Positions 7,653 to 15,901 of a stretch of 64,000 bases of DNA are shown here, one piece after another. The translations under genes and the position numbers were made by a program. Within the stretch, counting starts at the first letter, position 1. Each line of letters starts with the position of its first letter. Source of the DNA: Oscillospiraceae bacterium (GTDB lineage: Bacteria; Bacillota; Clostridia; UMGS1810). The stretch lies in assembly GCA_021629085.1 (NCBI GenBank), contig JAJXRJ010000008.1, positions 1 to 64,000 of the forward strand, given 5' to 3'. Under the pieces are notes generated by a model. That model was not told the origin of the DNA and searched no databases. It saw only the letters and a list, made by a program, of their open reading frames with translations.

Positions 7653-10223
7653 TCATTCAATTGATTTTAAAATTTCCACACAGTGGGTTCCCGCGGCAAG
7701 CGTAATTTCCAGCGTTCCCGCATTTTGCGACAGCGCCGCCGGTTTGCCGTCTATCACCGCACAATACTGCGGCCCTTCCTTCATGCAGATAAGGATGTCG
7801 CCGCCAGCACAATCTACCTCAAATGTGACGGCTGTCTTTTCAGGGTTCCAAGTTTGGCTGGTAATGGTGGTAAAAAAGCCTGCTGTGACCGTGCCTGGAA
7901 CAAAATATGCCTCAAACCACAAAAGCACCGGTGTAGAAAGCCCGGAAAATTGGTGAAAGCCCGCACCGCGGCCGTTTTCCACCAAAAAGTGCTCACAGCA
8001 GTTGTAGGTTTCTTCCGTCTCGTTTTTCCAAAGTGTCAGCGCGGTTTTTGCAATCTTGCCGGCAAACGCAGCCTCGCCAAGGTCCAGCAGCGCACGCCAC
8101 AAAATCCATTGGTGCGGCATCCAGACCGCGCCATTCCAGTAGCCGTCTTTGCGGTAATAGGGCGCGTTTGGATCCACTGTACTAAGCCCGGTTTTAGAAA
8201 ACAGGTCGTTTTTGATGTGAGAAAGCAGCTTTTCTTTTTGACCCGGACTGCAAATGCCGGCAATCAGCGGATAGACGCCGTCCATTCCCATGTTGTAATT
8301 TACGCCTGCCGCATCCCGCAAAATCCCTGTGGGGGCGCCGGATGCATCATGCACCACATATCCATAATAGCCGCTCTCCGCATCCCACGCATACGCTTGC
8401 AGGGCATGGCTGTAAAAGGCAATGTCCGCATCATATTCTAAAAGGTCCGCATCTTCTTTCAAACGCTTTGCCAAGGGCTTTAACAGTTTGGCGCACAGCA
8501 CAATGTACGCACTGGTAATCACCGGTGAAACCGTATTGCGAAGGCCGTTTTCCTGCACATATTTTTGCGGCGGATAGTCGTCCCAGCCGCCGGAATTATA
8601 GAACAAATGCCAGGTGGACACAAGACCGGAGCGGGGCTGTTTTGCGCTTTTGCGCAAATCGGCTAAAAACCGGTAGCACTGCCGGATGAAAGCGTAGTAC
8701 CGCGCAAGGAATGCCGTATCCTGCGTGCGGCAAAACAGCGCCGCATAGAGCAAAATCTGTGTGGGCAGCACGGTGCCGTGGAAAATAAACGGCGAATGCA
8801 TGTCGCCCTTTGGCGTGAGATAGGTGTTAAGACACGCTTCCGCCCGAGCGGTGTCCAGCACCGCAAGGCCCAGGCCGATAAAGCCCGAATCCCACGTATA
8901 GAGGCTGTCCCAGATTTTGCCCGGTGTGTGGTGCTTGATATACCCCCGCCGGCAATAGATGGGATACACCACGTTTAGCAGTGTGGTGGCCGCCATTTTC
9001 TGCTGGGAAAACAGGTATTCCTGCCCAGACGGGTTACAGGGGATTTGGAATTTTTTCGTTTCCGGGCGTTCAAACACCGGCTTTGCAAGCTTTTTGGTGC
9101 TCACCAAAAGGGGAAGCTCCCATTCGCTCTTCGGCGCAATAAAAATGGGCCGGATAAAGAGGTTTGTGTGATGTTCGTGCCCCTCGCTGCGAAACGTTTT
9201 GCTCACATGGTTGTGCACAGCGTTGACCGCCATTTTTTCAATGCCGTCTCCCAAAAACTGCCGCACTTCCCAGCCGCATTCCGGCCAATAGATATAATAA
9301 TCGTGCAAAATACCCGGATAAGAGAGCTTGAGGCTCCTCTCCTCCTGGACGATTTCAGGCGTATAATCGGGCATAGGCGTTTCAAATAAAACCGATTCCA
9401 CCGCCTGGTGCATCCCCACCACAAATGCGTCCACTGCGGCAGGGCAGCCGTCTAATGCACAAAACTCCAGTTCGCTGTAATGGCCGCGCGGCAAACAAAC
9501 AGTGCAATATGTAAAATTTTCATTTGGCAAAACCGTGAGTTCTTGCTCCACGTTAAAAAGCCGCACCAAAAACCGCCCGCCCTGTTCGCATTTGAGACGG
9601 ATTCCCACCGCGTCCGCCTCTGTTTTTGCAAAGCGGTAGGTAAGCGCGTCCCCTTTTTTGCAAAATGCCTTTTCGCTGATTCCAGCGCCCCCAACAAGAC
9701 CCGATGCGCGGTACTCCCCGCGATACAGCCCATCCTGCGGCAAGGGTGCGCCGCAAACTATTTCCGCATACTCCACAGCGTCCAAAACCAGCGCCCCGCC
9801 GGGGTTTTGCACCGTTGCCGGGCAGATTGCATCCTTGTGCGTGCGGTAAAGCTTTGGATAGTCGATAGACGCAAACAAGTTGAGGCTCAGCGCCTGCGGC
9901 AAAGTGGTACGGTTTACAAATCTGCAGGCAATCAGCCGCGTGTCGTCATCCACTTTTAAAAAATCCACATCACAGTAAACGCGGTCTTTCCACTCCAGCT
10001 CATAGCGGTAGGTATAGCTTGAAAAATCCGGGGCAGCTTCCCAGGGCTTGACGCCCGTATCCTGCAAAACATCCGGGATCAGCACAGTTTGCCGGTAACG
10101 TCCAAAAAACAAATCAATGTCAAACCGGGCGCCGCTTTTTTTGTCCGCCACGTGCGACAATCCCAAAAACCGCTTGCTGTACGGCCCCCAGTCGGGCAGG
10201 TTCAAGTCATAAGTTTTGTCCAT
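7653..10223 (-). CDS. GH63/GH37-like (alpha/alpha)6-barrel glycosidase
   Basis: The protein has 856 residues. The N-terminal half is beta-sandwich-like and may bind sugar. The C-terminal half is an (alpha/alpha)6 toroid with clan GH-G marks: the YTWDSGFIGLG block near residue 440 and the KDGYWNGAVWMPHQWILWR block near residue 710. Related enzymes are alpha-glucosidases and mannosylglycerate-type hydrolases. The ATG at 10223 follows an AAGGGAG site; the open frame extends further upstream without one. Its start overlaps the end of the GCS2-like gene by 17 bases, which indicates co-translation. It has no signal peptide. The substrate is unknown. Confidence 0.7.
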   Translation of the reverse strand: MDKTYDLNLPDWGPYSKRFLGLSHVADKKSGARFDIDLFFGRYRQTVLIPDVLQDTGVKPWEAAPDFSSYTYRYELEWKDRVYCDVDFLKVDDDTRLIACRFVNRTTLPQALSLNLFASIDYPKLYRTHKDAICPATVQNPGGALVLDAVEYAEIVCGAPLPQDGLYRGEYRASGLVGGAGISEKAFCKKGDALTYRFAKTEADAVGIRLKCEQGGRFLVRLFNVEQELTVLPNENFTYCTVCLPRGHYSELEFCALDGCPAAVDAFVVGMHQAVESVLFETPMPDYTPEIVQEERSLKLSYPGILHDYYIYWPECGWEVRQFLGDGIEKMAVNAVHNHVSKTFRSEGHEHHTNLFIRPIFIAPKSEWELPLLVSTKKLAKPVFERPETKKFQIPCNPSGQEYLFSQQKMAATTLLNVVYPIYCRRGYIKHHTPGKIWDSLYTWDSGFIGLGLAVLDTARAEACLNTYLTPKGDMHSPFIFHGTVLPTQILLYAALFCRTQDTAFLARYYAFIRQCYRFLADLRKSAKQPRSGLVSTWHLFYNSGGWDDYPPQKYVQENGLRNTVSPVITSAYIVLCAKLLKPLAKRLKEDADLLEYDADIAFYSHALQAYAWDAESGYYGYVVHDASGAPTGILRDAAGVNYNMGMDGVYPLIAGICSPGQKEKLLSHIKNDLFSKTGLSTVDPNAPYYRKDGYWNGAVWMPHQWILWRALLDLGEAAFAGKIAKTALTLWKNETEETYNCCEHFLVENGRGAGFHQFSGLSTPVLLWFEAYFVPGTVTAGFFTTITSQTWNPEKTAVTFEVDCAGGDILICMKEGPQYCAVIDGKPAALSQNAGTLEITLAAGTHCVEILKSIE

Positions 10224-11475
10224 TTTGATACTCCCTTTTCGCAGGGCAGCAAAGGGTTGCTGCCCGTGCATACAGCGGCTGCAAAAACCGTTCCTCGCCA
10301 TAGCCGCGTTTCAACAGCCCTTCCGCGGCGATTTCCACCAAATCATATAAAAAATCAGCCAGGCTGTCCTCGTCAGAAATGCCGTCCAGCGGCTTGCCTG
10401 TTACCACCAAATCGCGCAGATGGGAGTTTTTCATCGAAATCCCGTTTTCGGCCAAAAACCCGTCCACACAAAGTGCCGCTTCTTCCAAATTCATTAAAAT
10501 CCCCAGATTGAACGCCGGCGGTGCAAACGCGTCGTCAAAAGGCTGCGCGCAGTCGCCCCGCACCTCCAGTGTGCCGCGCGCGGTTATTTCCACAGTTTGG
10601 AAGGAAAGATATTGTTCTATGTCCGCCTCCTGCGCGCCATATTTGGGGTTTTCGAAATAGTCTGTCATGGGAACCGGCGAAAATATCTCATAGCTGCCAT
10701 TCCGGATACGGTTGAACATCCCCTTTTCCATAAAATGCGCAAGCAAGTCGTCTGCCGTCTCAAATTCCCCGTCTATTTTTCCGGTGATGTTGGGGCACCG
10801 GGAAAACCCGCTCTGCTCCCACAGATAGTCGCGGTAACAAAGGTAGCCTGTTTTTGCAAAGTCGGGTGAATTGGAAAACAGCAGTGCGCGTGCAAAGTCC
10901 AGCTTTGCAAATACAGTGTATGCAAACGGCAAATCGAAAAGCGAAACGTCCAAATGTGTCTGCACCGAGGAAAGATATGCTGGGAAATCGCAATACGAGT
11001 GCGTTCCGCAAAATTTGTGCAGATATTCGTCCACCATGCGGTAGGTGGAAAACCCCACCGGATTTTGGGAAATATGCGGCTGGTTGGGGTTGGTGCCGCG
11101 CCCCAGAAGCGTGAGATTGTGCGCGTTAAAATATTGCTGCGCCGTTTTGAGATATCCATAAAACCGCGCTGCAATTTCAGAGAGGCTGGGGCCAAACTGC
11201 ATGGAAAACTCAAAGTTGTTGTACGAATTGTCAAACGAAACCGAATCCCCTGCGCTGTTGGCAATAAAATAAGGCTCGCCGGAATCCCCCGCAATGTCGA
11301 CAAAAAAGCCCTGCTCCAAAAACACCTGGTAAATGCCCCGCGCCGCTTCCCGGTCCACATCGCCGCCGTCTGTCTGCACAAGCGGGAACTCCAGCTCCAC
11401 GCCGATAGATTGGCCGGTCTTTTTGGTTTCAAACGGCTTTAAAAACCGGTTGTATAACAGTGTCTGCACATCCAT
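10207..11475 (-). CDS. GCS2-family glutamate-cysteine ligase-like protein
   Basis: This 422-residue protein matches the glutamate-cysteine ligase type 2 family (PF04107), ATP-dependent ligases with a glutamine-synthetase-like fold. Visible blocks are IGVELEFPLV near residue 24 (metal/ATP-binding Glu residues), FEFSMQFGPS near residue 88, SVQTHLDVSLFD near residue 169, and GTLEVRGDCAQP near residue 308. In the family these enzymes make gamma-glutamyl-cysteine or related gamma-glutamyl products. A clear SD (AGGAGG) precedes the ATG. It overlaps the GH63-like gene by 17 bases, so it is tied to a carbohydrate cluster with no glutathione synthase nearby. The true amine substrate is therefore open. 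Confidence 0.7.
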   Translation of the reverse strand: MDVQTLLYNRFLKPFETKKTGQSIGVELEFPLVQTDGGDVDREAARGIYQVFLEQGFFVDIAGDSGEPYFIANSAGDSVSFDNSYNNFEFSMQFGPSLSEIAARFYGYLKTAQQYFNAHNLTLLGRGTNPNQPHISQNPVGFSTYRMVDEYLHKFCGTHSYCDFPAYLSSVQTHLDVSLFDLPFAYTVFAKLDFARALLFSNSPDFAKTGYLCYRDYLWEQSGFSRCPNITGKIDGEFETADDLLAHFMEKGMFNRIRNGSYEIFSPVPMTDYFENPKYGAQEADIEQYLSFQTVEITARGTLEVRGDCAQPFDDAFAPPAFNLGILMNLEEAALCVDGFLAENGISMKNSHLRDLVVTGKPLDGISDEDSLADFLYDLVEIAAEGLLKRGYGEERFLQPLYARAATLCCPAKREYQNGQNL

Positions 11476-11485
11476 AGGAATCCTC

Positions 11486-11525
11486 CTAAAACAAAACTAC
11501 GCCCCTCCAAAGCGCCAGAGGGGCG
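11486..11525 (-). terminator. Intrinsic terminator (possibly leaky) after the acyl-CoA synthetase gene
   Basis: An 8-bp GC-rich stem (CGCCCCTC at 11500-11507, GAGGGGCG at 11518-11525) is followed on the minus strand by an interrupted T-rich tail. Only about 25 bases separate it from the SD of the next gene, leaving no room for a new promoter there. Readthrough may feed the downstream cluster. Confidence 0.7.
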
Positions 11526-11533
11526 ATGTGTGA

Positions 11534-13201
11534 TTACTCTGATTTGATACTGTGTTTGCGAATTTCCGCGCGCTTAATCTTGCCGCCCAAGGTTTTGGGC
11601 AGCTCGTCCACAAATTCAATGATACGCGGATATTTATAAGGCGCAGTCACCCGTTTTACATGGTTTTGCAGCTCTTTTATGAGCTCGTCGCTGGGCTTGT
11701 AGCCATCCGCCAGCACAACCGTGGCTTTTACCACCTGCCCGCGGATGGGGTCGGGCGCGGCTGTGATCGCACACTCCACCACAGCGGGATGCTCAATGAG
11801 TGCACTTTCCACCTCAAATGGCCCAATGCGGTAACCGGAACACTTGATCACGTCATCGCTGCGGCCAATAAACCAGTAATAGCCGTTTGAATCGCGCCAC
11901 GCTACGTCGCCGGTGTCGTAATAGCTTCCGCCCAGCGCCTCCTTGGTGAGCGCCTCTTCCTGAAAATATCCCACAAACAACCCTGTGGGCATGGCCTTGT
12001 CAATGTCATTTACCACAATACGCCCCTCTTCGCCGTCCTCGCAAGGGCGGCCGTCCGCGTCAATCAGCTGGATGTGATAGAGCGGGGAGGGTTTTCCCAT
12101 GGAACCGGGAATGGGATCAAACCACGGATAGTTTGCCAAAAGCACCGAGGATTCGCTCTGCCCAAAGCCCTCATACAGCTTTAATCCCGTAAGCTGATGC
12201 CATTTTTTAAACACTTCGGGGTTTAACGGCTCACCCGCGATGCAGCAGTGCTTGATGCAGGAAAGATCATACTTTGACAAATCCTCCTGTAACATAAACC
12301 GGAACATGGTGGGCGGCGCGCAAAACGTGGTCACCTGGTATTTTGTAATCACTTCCAGCAGCCGTTTTGGAATGAATTTATCCATATCATAGGCAAAAAT
12401 CACCGCACCTGCAATCCACTGGCCGTAAATTTTGCCCCAGCCAAACTTGGCCCAGCCCGAATCTGACACACTCATGTGCAGCTTTCCTTCCTCCACCTGC
12501 TGCCAATATTTTGCGGTGACAATGTGCCCCAGCGGATAGGAAAAATTGTGCTCCACCATTTTTGGCTGCTTGGTGGTGCCAGAGGTGAAGTAGATGAGCA
12601 TAATATCGTCCCACCGGGTTTGTTCACTGCCGGTTGGGCGCAAAAACACATCCGAATGCTTTGCAATCTCGTCCTCAAAATTGAGCCAGCCTTCCCGATG
12701 GTCCACAACTAAAATTTTATTGCGAAGCGAAGGCGCCTCTTTTTGCGCGGCCTCCACCTGGTCAATGACAAACTGGTCGTTGACGCACACCACTGTGCAA
12801 ATACCTGCGGCATTGGCCCGGTAGGCAATGTCCTTTTTGGTGAGCTGCAGGGAGCCGGGGATCAAAATCGCGCCGATTTTGTGCAGTGCGGTGGCGCAAA
12901 TCCAATACTCCCAGCGGCGGCGCAAAATGAGCATGACCACAGAGCCCTTTTTGATTCCCAGGCTTTTGAAAAAATTGGCGGCCTGATTGGACAGCCGTTT
13001 AATGTCAGTAAAAGTAAAAAACTTTTCCCCGCCATGGTCGTCGCACCATACCAGCGCCTGCTTATCCGCCTCCTGCTCCGCCCAGGCGTCCACAACATCA
13101 AATCCAAAATTAAAATCGTTTGGAACATTTACCTGATAGTTTTCTTTAAAATCCTCATAGGAATCAAACTCGATCCGGGGTAAAAACCGATCCAGCAGCA
13201 T
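11534..13201 (-). CDS. AMP-forming acyl-CoA synthetase
   Basis: This 555-residue ANL-superfamily enzyme activates a carboxylic acid with ATP and transfers it to coenzyme A. The P-loop-like block IYFTSGTTKQPKM is near residue 205 and YEGFGQSE near residue 343. The hinge block YDTGDVAWRDSNGYYWFIGR is near residue 430, followed by SDDVIKCSGYRIGPFEVE. The catalytic Lys is in GGKIKRAEIR near residue 540. The overall pattern is closer to medium-chain or acetyl-CoA synthetases (AcsM-like) than to long-chain enzymes. The ATG follows an AGAGGG site. It lies 28 bases after an XRE-cupin regulator gene, a pairing common in Clostridia. The substrate acid is not readable. Confidence 0.88.
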   Translation of the reverse strand: MLLDRFLPRIEFDSYEDFKENYQVNVPNDFNFGFDVVDAWAEQEADKQALVWCDDHGGEKFFTFTDIKRLSNQAANFFKSLGIKKGSVVMLILRRRWEYWICATALHKIGAILIPGSLQLTKKDIAYRANAAGICTVVCVNDQFVIDQVEAAQKEAPSLRNKILVVDHREGWLNFEDEIAKHSDVFLRPTGSEQTRWDDIMLIYFTSGTTKQPKMVEHNFSYPLGHIVTAKYWQQVEEGKLHMSVSDSGWAKFGWGKIYGQWIAGAVIFAYDMDKFIPKRLLEVITKYQVTTFCAPPTMFRFMLQEDLSKYDLSCIKHCCIAGEPLNPEVFKKWHQLTGLKLYEGFGQSESSVLLANYPWFDPIPGSMGKPSPLYHIQLIDADGRPCEDGEEGRIVVNDIDKAMPTGLFVGYFQEEALTKEALGGSYYDTGDVAWRDSNGYYWFIGRSDDVIKCSGYRIGPFEVESALIEHPAVVECAITAAPDPIRGQVVKATVVLADGYKPSDELIKELQNHVKRVTAPYKYPRIIEFVDELPKTLGGKIKRAEIRKHSIKSE

Positions 13202-13229
13202 ATGGAAAAACCCTCTTTCAAAAAATATG

Positions 13230-13784
13230 TTATTCGGAAATCACTGTTAAAAACCGCGCCTTTTTGTCGCCGACGCACCGCTGTCCATGCTTTTGCATGG
13301 GATTAAAATAGATGCTGTCGCCTTCGTTTAACACAATTTCACGGTTTTCAAACGTCACAGCAATCGCGCCTTCTAAAACCAGGTTGAACTCCTGCCCGGC
13401 ATGGGACACCAATTCCGCCGGCTTGTCGCTTGGGTCCAGCGTGACCAAAAGCGGCTGCATGATTTTCCCCGTGTACCGATAGGCCAAATCCTCAAAACGG
13501 TAGCCAGGATAACGGTCGACACTCATACCATCCCCGCGCCGGACAACGTGGTACGTGTCCAGCCGCGCGCTGATTCCAGTTAAAATTTCGTTAAAATCCA
13601 CTTTAAATTTATTTGCAATTTCATAAATGACGCTGATGGGGATGTCCTCGCCGCTCTCTTCATAGCCCATATAGGTTTCAAGTGGGATTCCCAGTTCGTC
13701 GGCCAACTTCTTTTCTGTGTATCCGCAGGCCTCGCGCAACTCTTTGATGCGTTGGGCAACCTCGTTTACAGGATTGTTGCTCAT
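13230..13784 (-). CDS. XRE-family regulator with C-terminal cupin domain
   Basis: The 184-residue protein joins an N-terminal helix-turn-helix of the Cro/C1 type (about residues 8-65, with LADELGIPLETYMGYEESG) to a C-terminal cupin barrel (about residues 105-180, with SHAGQEFNLVLEGAIAVTF, then NEGDSIYFNPMQKHG). Cupin-type regulators sense small ligands through the barrel. It is the first gene of a two-gene transcript with the acyl-CoA synthetase, so it probably controls that enzyme and itself in response to an acid or acyl-CoA. An inverted repeat overlapping its promoter is a candidate binding site. The start ATG follows AGGGGAGG. Confidence 0.88.
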   Translation of the reverse strand: MSNNPVNEVAQRIKELREACGYTEKKLADELGIPLETYMGYEESGEDIPISVIYEIANKFKVDFNEILTGISARLDTYHVVRRGDGMSVDRYPGYRFEDLAYRYTGKIMQPLLVTLDPSDKPAELVSHAGQEFNLVLEGAIAVTFENREIVLNEGDSIYFNPMQKHGQRCVGDKKARFLTVISE

Positions 13785-13815
13785 ATAAGTTCCTCCCCTT
13801 TTCGATTGTACTGGC

Positions 13816-13848
13816 TTTTAGTTTACCAAAATTCAACTAAAATGTCAA
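13816..13848 (-). promoter_or_regulatory. Promoter with overlapping inverted-repeat operator
   Basis: On the minus strand, TTGACA (13843-13848) and TAAACT (13820-13825) are separated by 17 bases, a good sigma-A promoter. An 8-bp perfect inverted repeat, TTTTAGTT at 13816-13823 and AACTAAAA at 13835-13842 on the plus strand, covers the spacer and -10. A protein bound there would block RNA polymerase. The XRE-cupin protein encoded next is the obvious candidate. Confidence 0.7.
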
Positions 13849-13850
13849 TA

Positions 13851-15035
13851 TTACCCCACCAGTTCCACGGTGTTCCCCGAAAGATCCACCGAAAACTGCA
13901 CGTCGTTGTCGTCAATATCCTGACGCGTAAAGGTCAACGTCTTCCCATCCGCACTGATGGTTAAGTTTTCCACATCGTAGTCGTAAAACCCAAGCGCATC
14001 GCTCTGTGCATATAAGTCTGTCGATTCGCCGTCTTTAAACAGCATGAGCGTTTTATAATACCCACCGTGCGGCAGCCCGGAATAATATCCATAGATGATG
14101 ATGCACTCGTCCGTTTCCAGCTCCTGCTCTAAGTGGAACACCGATGTATTCTCCTTAACTTGGGCCGCCAGAACTTCCCGCGGGATGATTTCCACATACC
14201 CGTCGGCATAGGCGCGCAAAAGCGCATCGGTATCAAACACAATGGGGTTATTGTCAATGCGGTATGCAATAATGCGGTCGGTGGGCTCGCCTTCAAAATA
14301 AAGCCGGTAGGGCCGGATACCGTCGTATGGTACAAACATACCGCCTTTTTTACCCGAGCCTTTTGTAAGCGTAATCCTGCCCTCGGCCCCTGCACCGTCC
14401 CACGCGGCTTCATCATAGCCGATATCGTAGCCCAATTCGGGATGCTCAATAAAAAATTTGGTCGAGCCGTAACCCATTGATTCAAAGGTGTGAAGCGAAA
14501 TGGTGCGCAAATCGGCATTCCAAACACAATACATCCGGTATTTGGAATAGCCGTAATCCGCATACGGGCTGCCTGTAAGCGCGCCGAGGTCTTCCATACA
14601 CACGGCTGTGTAGCCGCCGATATTGTAAGACGGCACCTGCTTGCCGTTGACAAACGCCTGGATGTCAGTTTCATAAATTTTCCCAACCGCCTGTCCCGGC
14701 GCTTTTGTTCCCGCCTGTGCGGCAAGCGTAGCGGAAGGCGGCTCAAATGCCGGCTGGTTCTCTTCCGGAAATTCATTTATTCCATAATAATAGGCCGAAA
14801 TCTGGCGCAGCTCATCGTCGTAAAACACCTCAAAGCCGTAGCCTTCCAAGTCCTCCATAGCAATCACCGTACGGCCGCCAATGTTATATGCGGGAATGCT
14901 TAGCCCGTCTATGGATGCTGTAATATCAGTGGCATACATGCTTCCCACCGCGTCGCCGGTTTGGGCAGACACGCCAGGTGCACAAAGCGATAAAACTGTC
15001 AAAAACAATAAAGACAGATACGTACGCTTCAACAA
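13851..15035 (-). CDS. Secreted protein with two stalk-like repeats
   Basis: The 394-residue protein starts with a signal peptide (MLKRTYLSLLFLTVLSLCAPGVSA, cleavage after about residue 24). Two related repeats follow. In the first, about residues 30-82, YATDITASIDGLSIPAYNIG leads into GRTVIAMEDL. In the second, about residues 117-182, YETDIQAFVNGKQVPSYNIG leads into GYTAVCMEDL. Each ends with a DLRTIS/ELRQIS strand. The repeats resemble the copper amine oxidase N-terminal/stalk domains common in Firmicute surface proteins. A Ser/Pro/Ala linker separates them. The remaining 210 residues form an unrecognised beta-rich domain. No sortase or SLH anchor is present. Function unknown; it is probably extracellular. 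Confidence 0.7.
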   Translation of the reverse strand: MLKRTYLSLLFLTVLSLCAPGVSAQTGDAVGSMYATDITASIDGLSIPAYNIGGRTVIAMEDLEGYGFEVFYDDELRQISAYYYGINEFPEENQPAFEPPSATLAAQAGTKAPGQAVGKIYETDIQAFVNGKQVPSYNIGGYTAVCMEDLGALTGSPYADYGYSKYRMYCVWNADLRTISLHTFESMGYGSTKFFIEHPELGYDIGYDEAAWDGAGAEGRITLTKGSGKKGGMFVPYDGIRPYRLYFEGEPTDRIIAYRIDNNPIVFDTDALLRAYADGYVEIIPREVLAAQVKENTSVFHLEQELETDECIIIYGYYSGLPHGGYYKTLMLFKDGESTDLYAQSDALGFYDYDVENLTISADGKTLTFTRQDIDDNDVQFSVDLSGNTVELVG

Positions 15036-15143
15036 TTTCTCCTCCTTATGTTACATTTTCGTTTATTATAGCGCAAATGTCCGCCCGTTTCAAGGAAAAA
15101 AATCATTTTTAACAAGACTTTAAAAAACACATCTGATTTTGTT

Positions 15144-15172
15144 GGATAATTCTTTGTAATTCGCAAATACTA
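15144..15172 (+). promoter_or_regulatory. Candidate sigma-G (forespore) promoter of spoVT
   Basis: GGATA (15144-15148) and AATACTA (15166-15172) are separated by 17 bases. The -10 differs from the Bacillus sigma-G consensus CATnHTA only in its first base, and the -35 is a near match. No sigma-A promoter is apparent between the divergent gene and spoVT. In Bacillus subtilis spoVT is a sigma-G gene, which is the reason for this reading. Confidence 0.45.
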
Positions 15173-15232
15173 GATTTTGTAAATATCCACTTTAAAACAA
15201 GAATCAATAGAAGAGTTTATGGAGGAAACTGT

Positions 15233-15775
15233 ATGAAAGCAACGGGAATAGTCAGACGCATCGACGATCTGGGCCGCGTTGTAATCCCCAAAGAAATCAG
15301 GAGGACAATGCGCATCAGAGAAGGAGACCCGCTTGAAATTTACACCGACAGAGACGGCGAAGTGATATTCAAAAAATATTCTCCCATCGGAGAGCTTGGC
15401 GATTTTGCCAGCCAATATGCAGAAAGCCTGTTTAAAACCGTAGGGTTCCCAGTGTGCATCACCGATAAGGATTCTGTCATTGCAGTGTCAGGCGCGGCAA
15501 AAAAAGAGTTTATCGAAAAGCGCATCAGCGACGACATGGAAAAGATTCTCGAAGAAAAGACCTCGTTTATTCAAAAAGACAACTCCGCAAAAGACATGAG
15601 CATTGTAGACGGCAGCAAGTATTCAGCAGGCGTCATTGTGCCCATCATCTCAGAGGGCGATACCATCGGCAGCGTGGTTGTGCTAAAAGACTCGCCGGAA
15701 AAGAAAATGGGCGAAGTGGAAGACAAGCTTGCCAAAGCGGCAGCGATGTTTTTAGGAAAGCAAATGGAAATATGA
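15233..15775 (+). CDS. spoVT: Stage V sporulation protein T
   Basis: SpoVT is a forespore-specific transcription regulator needed for normal spore coat and germination properties. The 180-residue length fits. Residues 1-50 are the AbrB-type swapped-hairpin DNA-binding domain (MKATGIVRRIDDLGRVVIPK, then EIRRTMRIREGDPLEIYTD). Residues 55-180 are the GAF-like sensor domain (FPVCITDKDSVIAVSG, GVIVPIISEGDTIGSVVVL). The ATG follows GGAGG by 8 bases. It is a single-gene unit with its own terminator. Its presence is direct evidence that the organism belongs to a spore-forming lineage. Confidence 0.95.
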   Translation: MKATGIVRRIDDLGRVVIPKEIRRTMRIREGDPLEIYTDRDGEVIFKKYSPIGELGDFASQYAESLFKTVGFPVCITDKDSVIAVSGAAKKEFIEKRISDDMEKILEEKTSFIQKDNSAKDMSIVDGSKYSAGVIVPIISEGDTIGSVVVLKDSPEKKMGEVEDKLAKAAAMFLGKQMEI

Positions 15776-15782
15776 GATAAAA

Positions 15783-15815
15783 ACCGGCCTGCAAAATGTG
15801 CGGCGCCGGTTTTTT
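15783..15815 (+). terminator. Intrinsic terminator of spoVT
   Basis: ACCGGC at 15783-15788 pairs with GCCGGT at 15805-15810, followed by a T run. The additional GC content inside the loop can extend the stem. Confidence 0.8.
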
Positions 15816-15845
15816 CGTTTTAAGCAAATATTAAGAAATTTTTTC

Positions 15846-15874
15846 TTGATTTTTTCTTTATAATTTTATATGCT
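15846..15874 (+). promoter_or_regulatory. Possible sigma-A promoter of the YdcF-type gene
   Basis: TTGATT (15846-15851) and TATGCT (15869-15874) are separated by 17 bases and lie 28 bases before the start codon. The surrounding DNA is AT-rich, so chance matches are likely. Confidence 0.4.
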
Positions 15875-15901
15875 TAACACAAGCAAAAGGGGGAATGTTT
15901 G

